Positions 37,048 to 47,809 of a stretch of 64,000 nt of DNA are shown piece after piece; the stretch's first letter is position 1; each line of letters starts with the position of its first letter. The stretch comes from Ignatzschineria indica (GTDB taxonomy: Bacteria; Pseudomonadota; Gammaproteobacteria; Cardiobacteriales; Wohlfahrtiimonadaceae), in NCBI RefSeq assembly GCF_003121925.1, contig NZ_QEWR01000002.1:310001-374000 (forward strand). The letters are read 5' to 3'. A model generated the notes under the pieces. The model searched no databases. It had not been told where the DNA came from and saw only the letters and a program-made list of their open reading frames with translations. Position numbers and translations under genes: made by a program.

Positions 37048-38850
37048 TTAGTAAGTACGTTCTTTAGGTTCGATATACGCTACTTCATCAGTTAACGTAT
37101 AGGTGTGAACAGGACGATAGTCGATCTTCACATCACCATTTTCATCAACCCACGCATATGTGTGTTTCATCCAGTTAACATCATCACGATGAGGATAATC
37201 TTCACGAGCATGCGCTCCACGTGATTCTGTACGATTGATTGCAGACTTCACAGTTGCAACTGCACAGATTAAAAGGTTAGATAACTCAAGAGTTTCAACG
37301 AGGTCTGAGTTCCAGATAAGGCTTCTATCATGCACTTTGATATCTGCAAATTGTTTAAATGCCTCATCAACACGTCTGACACCATCTTCTAGCGTCTCTT
37401 GCATACGGAATACCGCAACATCTTCCTGCATTGCACGCTGCATCTTATCGCGTAATTCAGCCGTTGGGATACTACCATCAGCATGACGAATTTTGTCGAA
37501 ACGATCTAAGATATCGATTACTTTTTGATCATCTAATGGTTTGTGCGCTGCGCTTGGCTCTAAAATTTCTGCTGCACGATTAGCTGCTGCACGACCAAAA
37601 ACAACTAAGTCTAAAAGGGAGTTAGATCCTAAACGGTTAGCACCATGTACTGATACACATGCAGCTTCCCCAATTGCCATAAGGCCGGGAACTACTGAAT
37701 CTGGATCACCATCTTTTAATGTTACAACTTCACCATGGTAGTTGGTTGGAACCCCCCCCATGTTGTAGTGAACGGTTGGAATAACAGGGATCGGCTCTTT
37801 ACGAACATCGACGTCAGCGAAGATTCTTGCACTCTCAGCAATACTTGGAAGACGCTCTTCAATCACCTCAGGCCCTAAATGCTCAAGGTGGAGGAAGATG
37901 TGATCTTTCTTAGGACCAACACCACGACCTTCACGAATTTCGATCAACATAGAGCGTGAAACAACGTCACGTGATGCAAGGTCTTTTGCGTTTGGTGCGT
38001 AACGCTCCATGAAACGCTCACCATTAGAGTTGGTTAAATAGCCCCCTTCTCCACGAACACCTTCTGTGATCAAACAACCTGCGCCATAGATTCCTGTTGG
38101 ATGGAATTGAACGAATTCCATATCTTGTAGCGGTAAGCCAGCACGAGCTACCATTCCGTTACCATCTCCAGTACAGGTATGCGCTGAAGTTGCAGAGAAG
38201 TATGCTCGACCATAACCACCAGTCGCTAAAACAACCATTTGAGCGCGGAATACATGCATTGAGCCATCAGCTAAATCCCAAGCCACAACTCCACGGCACT
38301 CACCTTCATCCATAAGTAGGTCAATTGCAAAGTACTCAATGTAGAACTCTGCATTATGTTTGAGTGACTGTTGATAGAGTGTATGAAGCATTGCATGCCC
38401 TGTTCTATCTGCTGCGGCACAAGTTCTTTGTGCTTGGCCTTCTCCAAAATTGGTTGTCATTCCACCAAATGGACGTTGATAGATCTTACCCTCTTCAGTA
38501 CGGGAGAATGGAAGACCGTAATGCTCAAGTTCTAAAATTGCAGGGATTGCTTCACGACACATATATTCGATAGCATCCTGGTCACCTAACCAGTCAGATC
38601 CTTTAACCGTATCATACATATGCCAGCGCCAATCATCTTCACCCATGTTACCAAGCGCTGCTGATACACCACCTTGTGCCGCAACAGTATGTGAACGAGT
38701 TGGGAATACTTTAGTAACACAAGCCGTTTTTAAACCTTTTTCTGCCATACCGAGCGTTGCACGAAGGCCTGCGCCACCTGCACCTACAACGACAACGTCA
38801 TAGACATGCTCATGAATCTTATAATCTTTATACTCTTTTAAGTTACTCAT
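37048..38850 (-). CDS. sdhA: Succinate dehydrogenase flavoprotein subunit
   Basis: Oxidises succinate to fumarate at a covalently bound FAD (family knowledge). The FAD-binding [16 protein letters not shown] is near 20-35, the flavinylated histidine is in [11 protein letters not shown] near 54, and substrate-site blocks QFHPTGIYG and [18 protein letters not shown] are present. The 600 residues are slightly above the usual 588. sdhD precedes it by 68 bp and sdhB follows by 45 bp. Confidence 0.98.
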   Translation of the reverse strand: MSNLKEYKDYKIHEHVYDVVVVGAGGAGLRATLGMAEKGLKTACVTKVFPTRSHTVAAQGGVSAALGNMGEDDWRWHMYDTVKGSDWLGDQDAIEYMCREAIPAILELEHYGLPFSRTEEGKIYQRPFGGMTTNFGEGQAQRTCAAADRTGHAMLHTLYQQSLKHNAEFYIEYFAIDLLMDEGECRGVVAWDLADGSMHVFRAQMVVLATGGYGRAYFSATSAHTCTGDGNGMVARAGLPLQDMEFVQFHPTGIYGAGCLITEGVRGEGGYLTNSNGERFMERYAPNAKDLASRDVVSRSMLIEIREGRGVGPKKDHIFLHLEHLGPEVIEERLPSIAESARIFADVDVRKEPIPVIPTVHYNMGGVPTNYHGEVVTLKDGDPDSVVPGLMAIGEAACVSVHGANRLGSNSLLDLVVFGRAAANRAAEILEPSAAHKPLDDQKVIDILDRFDKIRHADGSIPTAELRDKMQRAMQEDVAVFRMQETLEDGVRRVDEAFKQFADIKVHDRSLIWNSDLVETLELSNLLICAVATVKSAINRTESRGAHAREDYPHRDDVNWMKHTYAWVDENGDVKIDYRPVHTYTLTDEVAYIEPKERTY

Positions 38851-38918
38851 CGATTAAAACTCCGAGAATTATTATTCTGTAAAATTTCTACATCTTCTAG
38901 ATATTAGTGCATACACAA

Positions 38919-39320
38919 TTAGTGCATCATCATGGTGCTAACGATAAATCCAACGCGGATAATAGCCCAAACAATTGCAACACCAATCACAGATAAGATC
39001 ACACGCATCGCACTTAAAATAACAATGCGTTGACAGGTCTTACTGACATAGTCCTCGATAAGAACTTGAAGGCCTAAAATAGCGTGATAGATTCCTGCAA
39101 CGACTAAAACAACTAAAAGAACGGTATTCATCGGAGTTCCCACCCAGAATAATACCTCTTCAAAACTTTTACCATATAGGCTTGCAAATGAGAAAGCGAA
39201 CCAAAGAAAGAGCAGTGCTAAAACAACAGCAGAGACTTTTTGTGCTAACCAAGAGACAGAACCTGCATGCGCTGATCCTAAACCTTTAACGCGACCTAGT
39301 GGGGTTTGATATCTTTTCAT
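38919..39320 (-). CDS. sdhD: Succinate dehydrogenase membrane anchor subunit SdhD
   Basis: Small membrane subunit that, with SdhC, binds quinone and heme b (family knowledge). The 133 residues have three hydrophobic helices; GSVSWLAQKVSAVVLALLFLW and YHAILGLQVLIEDYV, with the heme/quinone-region His and Asp-Tyr pair, are typical. It starts 9 bp after the sdhC stop codon. Confidence 0.92.
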   Translation of the reverse strand: MKRYQTPLGRVKGLGSAHAGSVSWLAQKVSAVVLALLFLWFAFSFASLYGKSFEEVLFWVGTPMNTVLLVVLVVAGIYHAILGLQVLIEDYVSKTCQRIVILSAMRVILSVIGVAIVWAIIRVGFIVSTMMMH

Positions 39321-39329
39321 AACGCTTCC

Positions 39330-39719
39330 TTATGCTGCAAAACCAACAATAAGAATAAGAACCGCTAAAACAGGAGCAGCGATCTGTACGATCTTCGCGC
39401 TCTTTTTAGCTGATTCAATATCCACACCTTTTCCGGCATCCCAAAAGAGATGACGAATGCCGTTACAAAAATGGTAACAAGCAGCGAATGTTCCAAGAAT
39501 AACAAGGAGCACTACAAAAGGATTTTTTAAGAAAGCGGTCATTGTGGCAAATGCACTTGGACCTGCTGCTAAACTTACCAACCAAGCACCAATGACTAGT
39601 AGAACTAACACCAACGCAACGCCGGAGGCACGATGCAAAATACTCATTACCGAAGTAACTTGCCATTTGTATCCGCTACCGAGCATAAATGGCGATAAAG
39701 GCCGTTTATTTTGACTCAT
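39330..39719 (-). CDS. sdhC: Succinate dehydrogenase cytochrome b556 subunit SdhC
   Basis: Membrane anchor and heme b subunit, first gene of sdhCDAB. MSILHRASGVALVL near residue 30 and CYHFCNGIRHLFWD near 86-99 carry the conserved Ser/Arg quinone-site residues and the heme-ligand histidine. Three hydrophobic helices are present. I chose the ATG at 39719 (129 residues) because GGAG lies about 9 nt upstream and RPLSPFML follows as in other SdhC; the frame extends to 39773 but that part is a hydrophobic run of spacer-like sequence. Confidence 0.93.
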   Translation of the reverse strand: MSQNKRPLSPFMLGSGYKWQVTSVMSILHRASGVALVLVLLVIGAWLVSLAAGPSAFATMTAFLKNPFVVLLVILGTFAACYHFCNGIRHLFWDAGKGVDIESAKKSAKIVQIAAPVLAVLILIVGFAA

Positions 39720-39866
39720 AGATAGACTCCAATTAATAAAAAATAAAACATACAGATTAAACCTAAGTTGCATCAGTTTGCCAAGTTATGACAAATATTT
39801 CAATCTCCCATTCATAAATAGGTGAGATATTGTTGAGATATTGCGCAGATTGCTGATAGATTCAGC

Positions 39867-41888
39867 TTAGGAACGCTCTAATGCTTCTATAGGCGCGAGC
39901 TCTGCTGCCTTTTTTGCCGGAAAGAAGCCAAAAAGGATCCCGATCAAAAATGCAGCAATAAAGGAGAAGATAATTGAGGGTAACGAAAAGCTTAATGGGA
40001 TCATTCCTCCTAGTTGTTTTAATATAAACCCTGTAGAGAGCGCTAAAGCGACCCCTACTACTCCTCCAATAAGGCAGACTAACACCGATTCAATAAGAAA
40101 CTGTTGAGATATATCACTTTTACGAGCGCCAACTGCCATGCGCATTCCGATCTCTTTAGTTCTCTCAGCAACAGAGACTAAAAGAATATTCATGACCCCT
40201 ATCCCCCCAACTAGTAGAGAAATTAACGCTATTGCTGTTACTAAAATTCGCATAATTAACGTTGTTGACTCTACCATCTCCTTAATGGCATCCGCGTTAT
40301 AGATAAAGAAATCCTTTTTCCCATGTAGATCAGTCAATAGATCGGTAATACTATTTTCTGCTAATGCCATATTGACATCATCATCGACCCTGACTGTAAT
40401 ATTTCTAAATGATGTCCCACCGGTTAGGCGATGCATTGCACTTGAGTAGGGAATCCAGATAGTCATGGTATCACTACTAAACATCCCTTGGGATTTCGAA
40501 GTCGCAACACCAATCACTCGAACAGGTAATTGCCCTATAATAATGACCTCACCAATAGGACTCTTCCCTTCACTAAAAAAAGTTTTCACGCTATTTTCAT
40601 CAATCACCGCTTCAAGCGCGAGTGACAGTTCACTCTCTTCATCAAATGCGATCCCTTCAGTTATCTCATAACCTTGAACATCAAAAAATTGCGCACCTAC
40701 CCCTTGAATCTGAGTATTGATTGCCGATTGATTACCATATCGTGCTTCAACTACAGTTGAGACAACAGGTGTCACACTATGAATAAAGGGGAGTTTTTTA
40801 AGTGCCTCAACGTCTGCCGGGCGTAGCGACTGCACACTCTGAGAGTGACGATCCCCAAAGCCAGTGCCAGGATAGATTGTTAATGTATTGGTTCCCATCT
40901 GTCGAATATCTGCAATAATCTGATCTGTCGATCCTCGACCTAATGCGATCACCAGTACAACGGCGGCAATCCCTATAATAATCCCAAGCATCGTTAAAAA
41001 TGTTCGAAGTCTCTGCATCAACATTGAGAGAATCGCCATCTTAAAGGCATTACTGATACGCAGCCCAAGATGGGAGAGCCCCGAAGCTCGTTTCCAGCTC
41101 TTTTGCTCTTTTTGAGTCGCTTTACTCTCTGATTCTGCATTATTTTGAACAATATCTTGGGCGGAAATTTGTCGCTCATCACCAATAATCAGCCCATCTT
41201 TAATCTCGATAATACGATCTGCATGACTTGCGACATCAGGATCATGCGTCACCATAATTATGGTGTGCCCTGCACGATTTAAATCTTTTAAAATCCCCAA
41301 GACTGCCGCGCCACTTTCGCTATCTAAGGCCCCTGTTGGTTCATCTGCAAGGATAATCTCTCCCCCATTCATTAAAGCTCGCGCAATACTGACCCTCTGT
41401 TGTTGCCCACCTGAAAGTTGGGTTGGATAGTAATTGACTCGCTCTGAGAGCCCCAATTGCGTTAATAACTCTTCTGCCCGTTGATGGCGGAGTGCCCCCG
41501 GCATTCCTGAATAGATCGCCGGCATCTCAACATTTCCTTTAGCAGTTAAACTATTAAGAAGATGGTAACGTTGAAAGATAAAGCCGAAATGTTCCCTTCG
41601 AAGTTCAGCAAGCTCATCATCACTATAGTGCGCTATATCCCTTCCTTTGAAGTGATAACTCCCGGCAGAGAGATAATCTAATCCCCCTATAATATTCATT
41701 AAGGTCGATTTTCCTGAACCTGAAGCACCCATAATCGCGATAAACTCACCCTCTTCAATTGAGAGTGTGATTCCTTTTAAAACCTCAACAGAGAGATCTC
41801 CCGATTGAAATGAGCGACGAAGATCCCTCAATTGAATGAGCGGTTCTAAAGATCCTTCTGAAGATTGGCCTAAATCATCCCTATTCAT
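39867..41888 (-). CDS. macB: MacB-type ABC transporter ATP-binding/permease protein
   Basis: Inner membrane component of a tripartite MacAB-TolC-like pump for macrolides, peptides or other large envelope molecules (family knowledge). The N-terminal ATPase (residues about 18-245) has Walker A GASGSGKS, the signature LSGGQQQRVSIARAL and Walker B ILADEPTGALD. A single helix near 285 leads to the large periplasmic MacB domain, then three C-terminal helices (about 550-665) with the family block SVAERTKEIGMRMAVGARKSDI. The 673 residues are full length. Its start overlaps the macA stop by 1 nt. No tolC homologue is adjacent. Confidence 0.94.
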   Translation of the reverse strand: MNRDDLGQSSEGSLEPLIQLRDLRRSFQSGDLSVEVLKGITLSIEEGEFIAIMGASGSGKSTLMNIIGGLDYLSAGSYHFKGRDIAHYSDDELAELRREHFGFIFQRYHLLNSLTAKGNVEMPAIYSGMPGALRHQRAEELLTQLGLSERVNYYPTQLSGGQQQRVSIARALMNGGEIILADEPTGALDSESGAAVLGILKDLNRAGHTIIMVTHDPDVASHADRIIEIKDGLIIGDERQISAQDIVQNNAESESKATQKEQKSWKRASGLSHLGLRISNAFKMAILSMLMQRLRTFLTMLGIIIGIAAVVLVIALGRGSTDQIIADIRQMGTNTLTIYPGTGFGDRHSQSVQSLRPADVEALKKLPFIHSVTPVVSTVVEARYGNQSAINTQIQGVGAQFFDVQGYEITEGIAFDEESELSLALEAVIDENSVKTFFSEGKSPIGEVIIIGQLPVRVIGVATSKSQGMFSSDTMTIWIPYSSAMHRLTGGTSFRNITVRVDDDVNMALAENSITDLLTDLHGKKDFFIYNADAIKEMVESTTLIMRILVTAIALISLLVGGIGVMNILLVSVAERTKEIGMRMAVGARKSDISQQFLIESVLVCLIGGVVGVALALSTGFILKQLGGMIPLSFSLPSIIFSFIAAFLIGILFGFFPAKKAAELAPIEALERS

Positions 41889-43087
41889 TATCGTCTTCTT
41901 CCCATCATTCCCATGCTGCCGGCATTATTATAACCGGTAGATTCTGCCGTAATAACACGATCTCCCTCTTGAAGTCCTGAGATAACCTCCACAGAGATAC
42001 TATTAGAGAGCCCTGTTTTAATCATCCGTGGCACGATCTTACCACTCTCTTCATCCTCTAAGATCCAGACAACTCGCTCCCCTTTTGGAACTGTTACCGC
42101 CGGCATTGTTGATGGCTTAAAGCGAAGTGCCGCCATAGGGATCATCAAAACATTCTCTTTCTCTTCCAAAATAATATGCACTTGCGTCGACATACCGATA
42201 TAGAAGAGATTGTTAAGATTTTCTACATCGAACAAACCATTATAGTAGACGGCCTCATTAAAATTGGTAACAACATTACCAATGGTTGTCTGAAAAGATT
42301 CTGTTGCCGGCTCAATCTGACGCAAAATCGCCTCATAACGTTGGTTAGGCTCCCCTAAAATAGTAAAGTAAGCTTTCATTCCAGGATGAAGTTTTGTCAC
42401 ATCCGCCTCAGAGATTTGCGCTTTTATGGTCATTGTCGAAAGATCTGCAACTTTAACGATCGTAGGTGCGGTCTGAGTCGAGTTAACTGTTTGTCCCTCT
42501 TTAACAACGGTCGCGACAACCATTCCATCAATAGGTGACGTGATCTTTGTGTAATCGAGATTAAGCTCAGCAGTATCAAGGGCAATTTGCGCCTGCGCTA
42601 TCTGTGCAATAAGGGCATCAACTTCCGCATCTAAAACTTTTAAAGTCGCCTCTGCCTGATCAAGCTCATTTTGAGTGGTCGCACCATTTCGGATCAGTTT
42701 CTGTTGTCTTTCTAAATTAATTCGAGCATTGAGAAGTTGTGCCTCTTTAGCCGCTTTGGAAGCGATCATATTTTTTAAGCGAGCTTCACTATCTTTGACT
42801 GCATTTTGTTGTGGGAGGTCATCAATCTCGACTAAGAGATCACCTCGCTCTACCCGATCACCTAACTTTACATACATCTTTTTGATCTGTCCTGAGACTT
42901 GCGCTCCCACATCAATCTGATCAGATGCTTCCATTTTGCCATAAGCTAAAATACTCACCTCTAGATCCCCTCGCTCTACAGCTGTTGTGAGATAGGCGAC
43001 TCGTTTTTCTGGGGTAAAATAGAGATAAGCAGAGAGAGCAAGAAGAATCAGAAGCGCACCGATAAGGTATTTTCGATATTTTTTCAT
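41888..43087 (-). CDS. macA: MacA-type periplasmic adaptor protein
   Basis: Membrane fusion protein linking MacB to an outer membrane channel (family knowledge). An N-terminal membrane anchor (YLIGALLILLALSAYLYF) precedes a biotinyl-lipoyl-like half (ILAYGKMEASDQIDVGAQVSGQIKKMYVKLGD), a coiled-coil hairpin (about 95-175) and the second half TSPIDGMVVATVVKEGQTV, then beta-barrel and membrane-proximal domains. The 399 residues fit MacA. It is followed directly by macB with a 1-nt overlap. Confidence 0.93.
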   Translation of the reverse strand: MKKYRKYLIGALLILLALSAYLYFTPEKRVAYLTTAVERGDLEVSILAYGKMEASDQIDVGAQVSGQIKKMYVKLGDRVERGDLLVEIDDLPQQNAVKDSEARLKNMIASKAAKEAQLLNARINLERQQKLIRNGATTQNELDQAEATLKVLDAEVDALIAQIAQAQIALDTAELNLDYTKITSPIDGMVVATVVKEGQTVNSTQTAPTIVKVADLSTMTIKAQISEADVTKLHPGMKAYFTILGEPNQRYEAILRQIEPATESFQTTIGNVVTNFNEAVYYNGLFDVENLNNLFYIGMSTQVHIILEEKENVLMIPMAALRFKPSTMPAVTVPKGERVVWILEDEESGKIVPRMIKTGLSNSISVEVISGLQEGDRVITAESTGYNNAGSMGMMGRRR

Positions 43088-43785
43088 AGTAATTATTTTG
43101 TTATTTCCAACTTAGAAGAGTGATTGCATCGAGTGATCAGGCGAAATGTCGATAGTGATACAACCAATCATCAACAATCTAATATTAGTACAAATTAGCA
43201 CAATGAAATAGTACAACGAATCTCGAGATTAATGGAGATTTAATAGATTAATAGAGAGCAATAGAGATCACTAGAGATCAATAGAGATTAAAGGGTCTAA
43301 CTCTTTAGTGAAAGTGCTTATCTAACTCAATGAAACGTTAGATGTGAGGTTAGATAAAAATCATTCCTCAATAAAAAAGCATTGAAAGCATTGAACATAA
43401 TGAAAACATTCCCTTATTTACACTACAGCGCTATTAGCCCACTACTCCATTGACCGATTACGATCTCGGCATCTCTCTACTACTCTCTACTCTCCTTAAC
43501 TACCGCATAGTAAAATTATCATAGTAGGATCCACTATACACAATATATCTAAATATAGAGTGTATAGATATAGTGCATTTATATGTTATTTGATAAGCCT
43601 TGATCATCAATCTTATCGATGCCTCGCTCCCTCTTCGCTTGAAAGCCACTAACTGAAAGATCTTAAGTGCAAATTCCTCTTTATTGATTGGATCCTTTGC
43701 TTTTCTCCCTTAGTCGGTCGTACAATGAGAAATTAACCTTTTATATCACCCTTTATATATCAGCAAGGATACAAGCAAGGATATT
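43088..43785. other. Long divergent spacer between macA and an unrecognised gene
   Basis: Nearly 700 bp without a gene. It holds a 10-bp array (units ATAGAGATCA and variants) at 43231-43290, a 9-bp unit AAAGCATTG twice with a weaker third copy at about 43376-43403, and AT-rich runs near 43535-43575. Near 43350 GTTAGATGTGAGGTTAGATA is another local repeat. Nothing resembles a structured RNA family. Confidence 0.55.
43231..43290. repeat. 10-bp tandem array upstream of macA
   Basis: In-register 10-bp units AATGGAGATT, TAATAGATTA, ATAGAGAGCA, ATAGAGATCA, CTAGAGATCA and ATAGAGATTA; the last four differ at one or two positions each. Confidence 0.85.
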
Positions 43786-44688
43786 ATGGATAACAGACTT
43801 CGTACAATTGATCTTGCGGTCGTCATTCAACATACTTCAAAAACTGAAGATGAAGCGCTCTATCTTGATAAAGAGGCAGCAACTGAACTTCTTCAAAGTA
43901 TTGGGCAAAATATTGCAAGCCATTTCCCGGGAATTCAAAACTTCGGTCTTATCGGTGTTGGTTCAATATACCATCTCCATCAAATCATAAGACCTGGATT
44001 CCCTATCTATACACAGCTCTTTGAGCTCTCTAAAATTCACTTTAGAGAGAAAAACTTTAAACCTTCTATTATCGGTATCGGCACGGCTGAAGAGCAATTT
44101 GAAGTCTTTCACTTCAATAAAGAATTGAGTGAATTTGCCGATGTTCTAGAGGTTCTCCCCTTTACCGTAGTGATGCCGGAGACGCCGGAGGCAGCAGATT
44201 TTATTGAGAAAATGGAGCGTGAGCTCATTACAAAAGCACACCTCAATGGCAAGATTGTTAGCGATTTTCAGAATGCTTTTGAGCAAGATATCCTCAATAT
44301 GTCTATTGTGACGCTCGCAGATCTCAATGGGCTCTTTGCTTCTCAGCTGATTCAGATCGGATTAGAAGAGCTCTGGGAGATCATGCAGGCGGTAATTTTT
44401 GATCAAACAGAGAAACTCAACCAGTTAGGAAGTGGCCATATTCTCTACTGGAAGCTCGATGAAGTTGCTCTCTATGTTGCACACCCCTCCATCTATGATG
44501 AAGCGATGAAAGATTATCTACAGGACTACAAAACTTATGCATTGACAACAGATCGCCTTGAGCATCTCTTTAAGATGCATAAAATTCCCTACAGTAAAAT
44601 TGAGGTGATGAATCCGGATTTCTTTAAAGAGCCTTTAACTGTCGATAGTGCTAGAGCACAACTTACGACACATATTAAAGCGCTTTAA
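43786..44688 (+). CDS. Unrecognised cytosolic protein of 300 residues
   Basis: I do not recognise this protein. It has no signal peptide or hydrophobic helix long enough to span a membrane, so it should be cytosolic. Visible stretches include NFGLIGVGSIYHLHQIIRPGFP (43-64 region, seen as two blocks), FKPSIIGIGTAEEQFEVFHF and LEVLPFTVVMPETPEAADFI; beta-alpha alternation suggests a mixed fold. No nucleotide-binding or metal-binding motif is obvious, and there is a single acidic C-terminal half. ATG 43786 has AAGGA about 5 nt upstream. It is monocistronic, divergent from macA and convergent with secA. Codon use looks like that of its neighbours, which argues against recent transfer. Confidence 0.8.
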   Translation: MDNRLRTIDLAVVIQHTSKTEDEALYLDKEAATELLQSIGQNIASHFPGIQNFGLIGVGSIYHLHQIIRPGFPIYTQLFELSKIHFREKNFKPSIIGIGTAEEQFEVFHFNKELSEFADVLEVLPFTVVMPETPEAADFIEKMERELITKAHLNGKIVSDFQNAFEQDILNMSIVTLADLNGLFASQLIQIGLEELWEIMQAVIFDQTEKLNQLGSGHILYWKLDEVALYVAHPSIYDEAMKDYLQDYKTYALTTDRLEHLFKMHKIPYSKIEVMNPDFFKEPLTVDSARAQLTTHIKAL

Positions 44689-44760
44689 TGTGATTTATGA
44701 TTTAAAGAAGTCTTGTATTTAGATCCATTTAAGATCAATTTAAATCTATTTCCGATAATA

Positions 44761-44793
44761 AAAAAGACCTTGCAGTTTAAATTGCAAGGTCTT
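44761..44793. terminator. Bidirectional terminator between secA and the unrecognised gene
   Basis: Stem AAGACCTTGCA (44764-44774) / TGCAAGGTCTT (44783-44793). In the minus direction (secA) it is followed by TTTTTATT; in the plus direction by CTTCT, so it suits secA best. Confidence 0.9.
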
Positions 44794-44835
44794 CTTCTAT
44801 CATGCTATTGGCAATCTCATTGGTAATCTCTCAAT

Positions 44836-47604
44836 TTAAGAGATCTTACCATGACAATCTTTATAACGCTTACCCGATCCACATGGGCATGGCTCATTTC
44901 GGCCTACCTGAGCAAAAGCCCCGGAATCGATATCAGCTTTAATTGCCGCTTCAGTCTCAGCAATATTTTCTTCTTTAATATTGCCAATCTCATCGATTAA
45001 ACGCTCTACATCAGCAGCATTAGTTACAGAACCTTCAATCACCTTCTTCTCTGCATTTTCTGGTGCTGATAGTGCTTCTGAAAGCTCTTCCGGCGTTTCT
45101 ACACGAATAACAATATTACTTAAGAAACGGATTGTTTTATAGTGGATTTGATCTAACATCGCTTCAAAGAGGATAAAGGATTCACGTTTATACTCCTGCT
45201 CTGGACGGCGTTGACCATAAGCGCGGAGCTGAATTCCCTGTCTTAAATAATCCATCGCTGCCAGATGTTCTTTCCATTGACTATCGAGCACTTCAAGTAA
45301 GACTGATTTCTCAAAACGTCTAAATTGGGAAGGATCAACATCTGCATTCGCCTGTTGCTTCTTCTCGGCATATTGACGCTCACTCTCGGCGATAATCGCG
45401 TTATAGATCTCCTCTTCTGTTAAGTTGGGATTCTCTTTAAGCGCTTTTTCAAAATCGATCTCAATTCTAAATTCATTTTTAAGAACATCCATCAATCCTG
45501 CAAGATCCCACTGTTCAGCATAACTTTGAGGGGGGATATATTTCTCGACTAGATCACCAAAGACCTGCTCACGCATCATATTAATTGCGTTGGTGATATC
45601 ATCTGCACGAAGAATATCATCACGCTGTTGGTAGATGATCTTACGTTGATCATTAGCAATATCATCATATTGTAAAAGATTTTTACGGATATCGAAGTTG
45701 TGACCTTCAACCTTACGTTGTGCATTTTCAATAGAACGGGTAATCATGCGATGCTCTAATGCTTCACCATTCCCCATCCCTAAACTCGCCATCAAATTAC
45801 GCATCTTAGGATTCATAAAGATACGCATTAAATGGTCATCAAGTGAGAGATAGAAGCGAGAAGATCCGACATCCCCCTGTCGTCCAGCACGACCACGAAG
45901 CTGATTATCTATTCGGCGAGACTCATGACGCTCTGTCCCGATAATATGTAAGCCGCCTAATGCTAGCACCTCTTCTTGACGCTCTTTTGCTCTCGCTCTA
46001 AGCTCTTCAAGATCTTTCTCTGTAGCATTAGGATTTGATTCTAAAAAGAGTTGCTCTTCTAATTTAACATTTCCGCCTAGAACAATGTCTGTTCCACGAC
46101 CGGCCATGTTAGTCGCAATTGTAATTGCTCCTGGAATACCAGCTCTACCAACAACGTATGCTTCTCTCTCATGTTGCTTGGCATTGAGTACTTCATGAGG
46201 AATATTCTGTTTTTTAAGTAGGTCAGAGATTAATTCAGAAACTTCAACTGAAGCTGTCCCCACTAATACGGGCTGTTTACGCTCATAACAGTCGAGAATA
46301 TCTTTAATAATCGCTTCATATTTCTCTTTCTGTGTGAGGTAGATTAGATCACCGTAATCCTTTCTCTGAACCGGCTTATGCGTCGGAATTACAACAACTT
46401 CAAGTCCGTAGATCTCTAAAAATTCTGGTGCTTCTGTATCGGCAGTACCGGTCATACCCGCAAGTTTTTCATAGATACGGAAATAGTTTTGGAAAGTGAT
46501 AGAGGCTAATGTCTGATTTTCAGGCTTAACCTCAACACCCTCTTTCACTTCGATTGCTTGATGCAGTCCATCAGACCAGCGTCGTCCCGCCAAAGTTCGA
46601 CCTGTATGCTCATCAACAATGACGATCTCACCTTTCTGTACAATATAATCAACATCGCGTTGGAAAATATAGTGCGCACGAAGACAATTGTCGACATGAT
46701 GATAGAGCTTAAGGTTATTACTATCATAGAGGCTATCTCCCTCTTTTAAGAGACCGGCCTCAACAAGAAGGGATTCAAGATGCTGATGCCCTTCTTCTGT
46801 TAGGTTAACCTGTTTATCTTTCTCATTAATCTCAAAATCAACAGGCCCCTCTTCCGTTGGCTTTTGAAGATGAGGAATTAATTTATTAACAGCATGATAG
46901 AGATCTGCACCCCCTTCAACCGGCCCTGAGATAATAAGCGGTGTTCTCGCTTCATCAATTAAGATAGAGTCAACCTCATCGATCACCGCAAAAGAGAGGG
47001 GTCTTTGCACCTTTTGACTCATGTCATAGACCATATTATCGCGTAGATAATCAAACCCTAACTCATTATTAGTTGCATAGGTAATATCTGCTTGATAAGC
47101 CGCCTTCTTCTCTTCAAGACTCTGATTAGAGACTACAACGCCTACAGAGAGTCCTAAATAGTTATAGACCTTCCCCATCCACTCCGCATCTCGGCGAGCA
47201 AGATAATCATTCACCGTTACAACATGTACCCCTTTGCCGGCTAATGCATTGAGGTAGACCGCCAATGTTGCCACCAATGTTTTACCTTCACCGGTACGCA
47301 TCTCTGCAATACGACCTTGATGCAACATATAACCACCAATAAGCTGCACATCGTAATGGCGCATTCCCATCACTCGACTTGAAGCTTCTCGCATTGTAGC
47401 AAATGCCTCTGGTAAAAGGTCATCGAGAGTCTCTCCCTTTGCTAAACGCTCTTTAAAGAGCGTGGTCTGCCCCTTTAATTCCTCTTCCGACATTGCACGC
47501 ATCTGCTCTTCTAATGCGTTAACCTTCGCCACATAACCTCTCGCTTCCTTAATGAGGCGATCATTACGTGTACCAAATATTTTTCGGATCAATTTATTAA
47601 TCAT
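44836..47604 (-). CDS. secA: Preprotein translocase ATPase SecA
   Basis: Motor that drives precursor proteins through SecYEG (family knowledge). Walker A is RTGEGKT at 103-109; the DEAD-like VIDEVDSILIDEARTPL follows near 207, and the second motor domain has GRGTDIVLGGN and GRAGRQGD. The preprotein cross-linking and helical wing/scaffold regions are complete. The C-terminal zinc-binding SecB-interacting motif is intact, with Cys906, Cys908, Cys917 and His918. The 922 residues are close to E. coli SecA (901). No secM-like gene lies upstream, so SecM-arrest control is absent at this locus. Confidence 0.98.
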   Translation of the reverse strand: MINKLIRKIFGTRNDRLIKEARGYVAKVNALEEQMRAMSEEELKGQTTLFKERLAKGETLDDLLPEAFATMREASSRVMGMRHYDVQLIGGYMLHQGRIAEMRTGEGKTLVATLAVYLNALAGKGVHVVTVNDYLARRDAEWMGKVYNYLGLSVGVVVSNQSLEEKKAAYQADITYATNNELGFDYLRDNMVYDMSQKVQRPLSFAVIDEVDSILIDEARTPLIISGPVEGGADLYHAVNKLIPHLQKPTEEGPVDFEINEKDKQVNLTEEGHQHLESLLVEAGLLKEGDSLYDSNNLKLYHHVDNCLRAHYIFQRDVDYIVQKGEIVIVDEHTGRTLAGRRWSDGLHQAIEVKEGVEVKPENQTLASITFQNYFRIYEKLAGMTGTADTEAPEFLEIYGLEVVVIPTHKPVQRKDYGDLIYLTQKEKYEAIIKDILDCYERKQPVLVGTASVEVSELISDLLKKQNIPHEVLNAKQHEREAYVVGRAGIPGAITIATNMAGRGTDIVLGGNVKLEEQLFLESNPNATEKDLEELRARAKERQEEVLALGGLHIIGTERHESRRIDNQLRGRAGRQGDVGSSRFYLSLDDHLMRIFMNPKMRNLMASLGMGNGEALEHRMITRSIENAQRKVEGHNFDIRKNLLQYDDIANDQRKIIYQQRDDILRADDITNAINMMREQVFGDLVEKYIPPQSYAEQWDLAGLMDVLKNEFRIEIDFEKALKENPNLTEEEIYNAIIAESERQYAEKKQQANADVDPSQFRRFEKSVLLEVLDSQWKEHLAAMDYLRQGIQLRAYGQRRPEQEYKRESFILFEAMLDQIHYKTIRFLSNIVIRVETPEELSEALSAPENAEKKVIEGSVTNAADVERLIDEIGNIKEENIAETEAAIKADIDSGAFAQVGRNEPCPCGSGKRYKDCHGKIS

Positions 47605-47809
47605 CTGAGACCTTTAACCAAATCAAAAGTTATATGTAATTTTTTACGTAATTTTGTACGAATACGATTGTACGAATAGGAGTAAAAGTTGTACGAATTG
47701 TTGTATCAATATATCGGCTTAACGATAAGGTATTGTTTAATTTACAAGCCCTCTATAATACCTGAATTTCTCTTAAAATTTAATTGTTATCTATCAATAT
47801 GGATGTAAA

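Noticed and set aside
47605-47809. secM-type regulator or leader of secA
   Set aside because: No open frame with an export signal and arrest motif lies in the 205-bp gap; proB is directly upstream.
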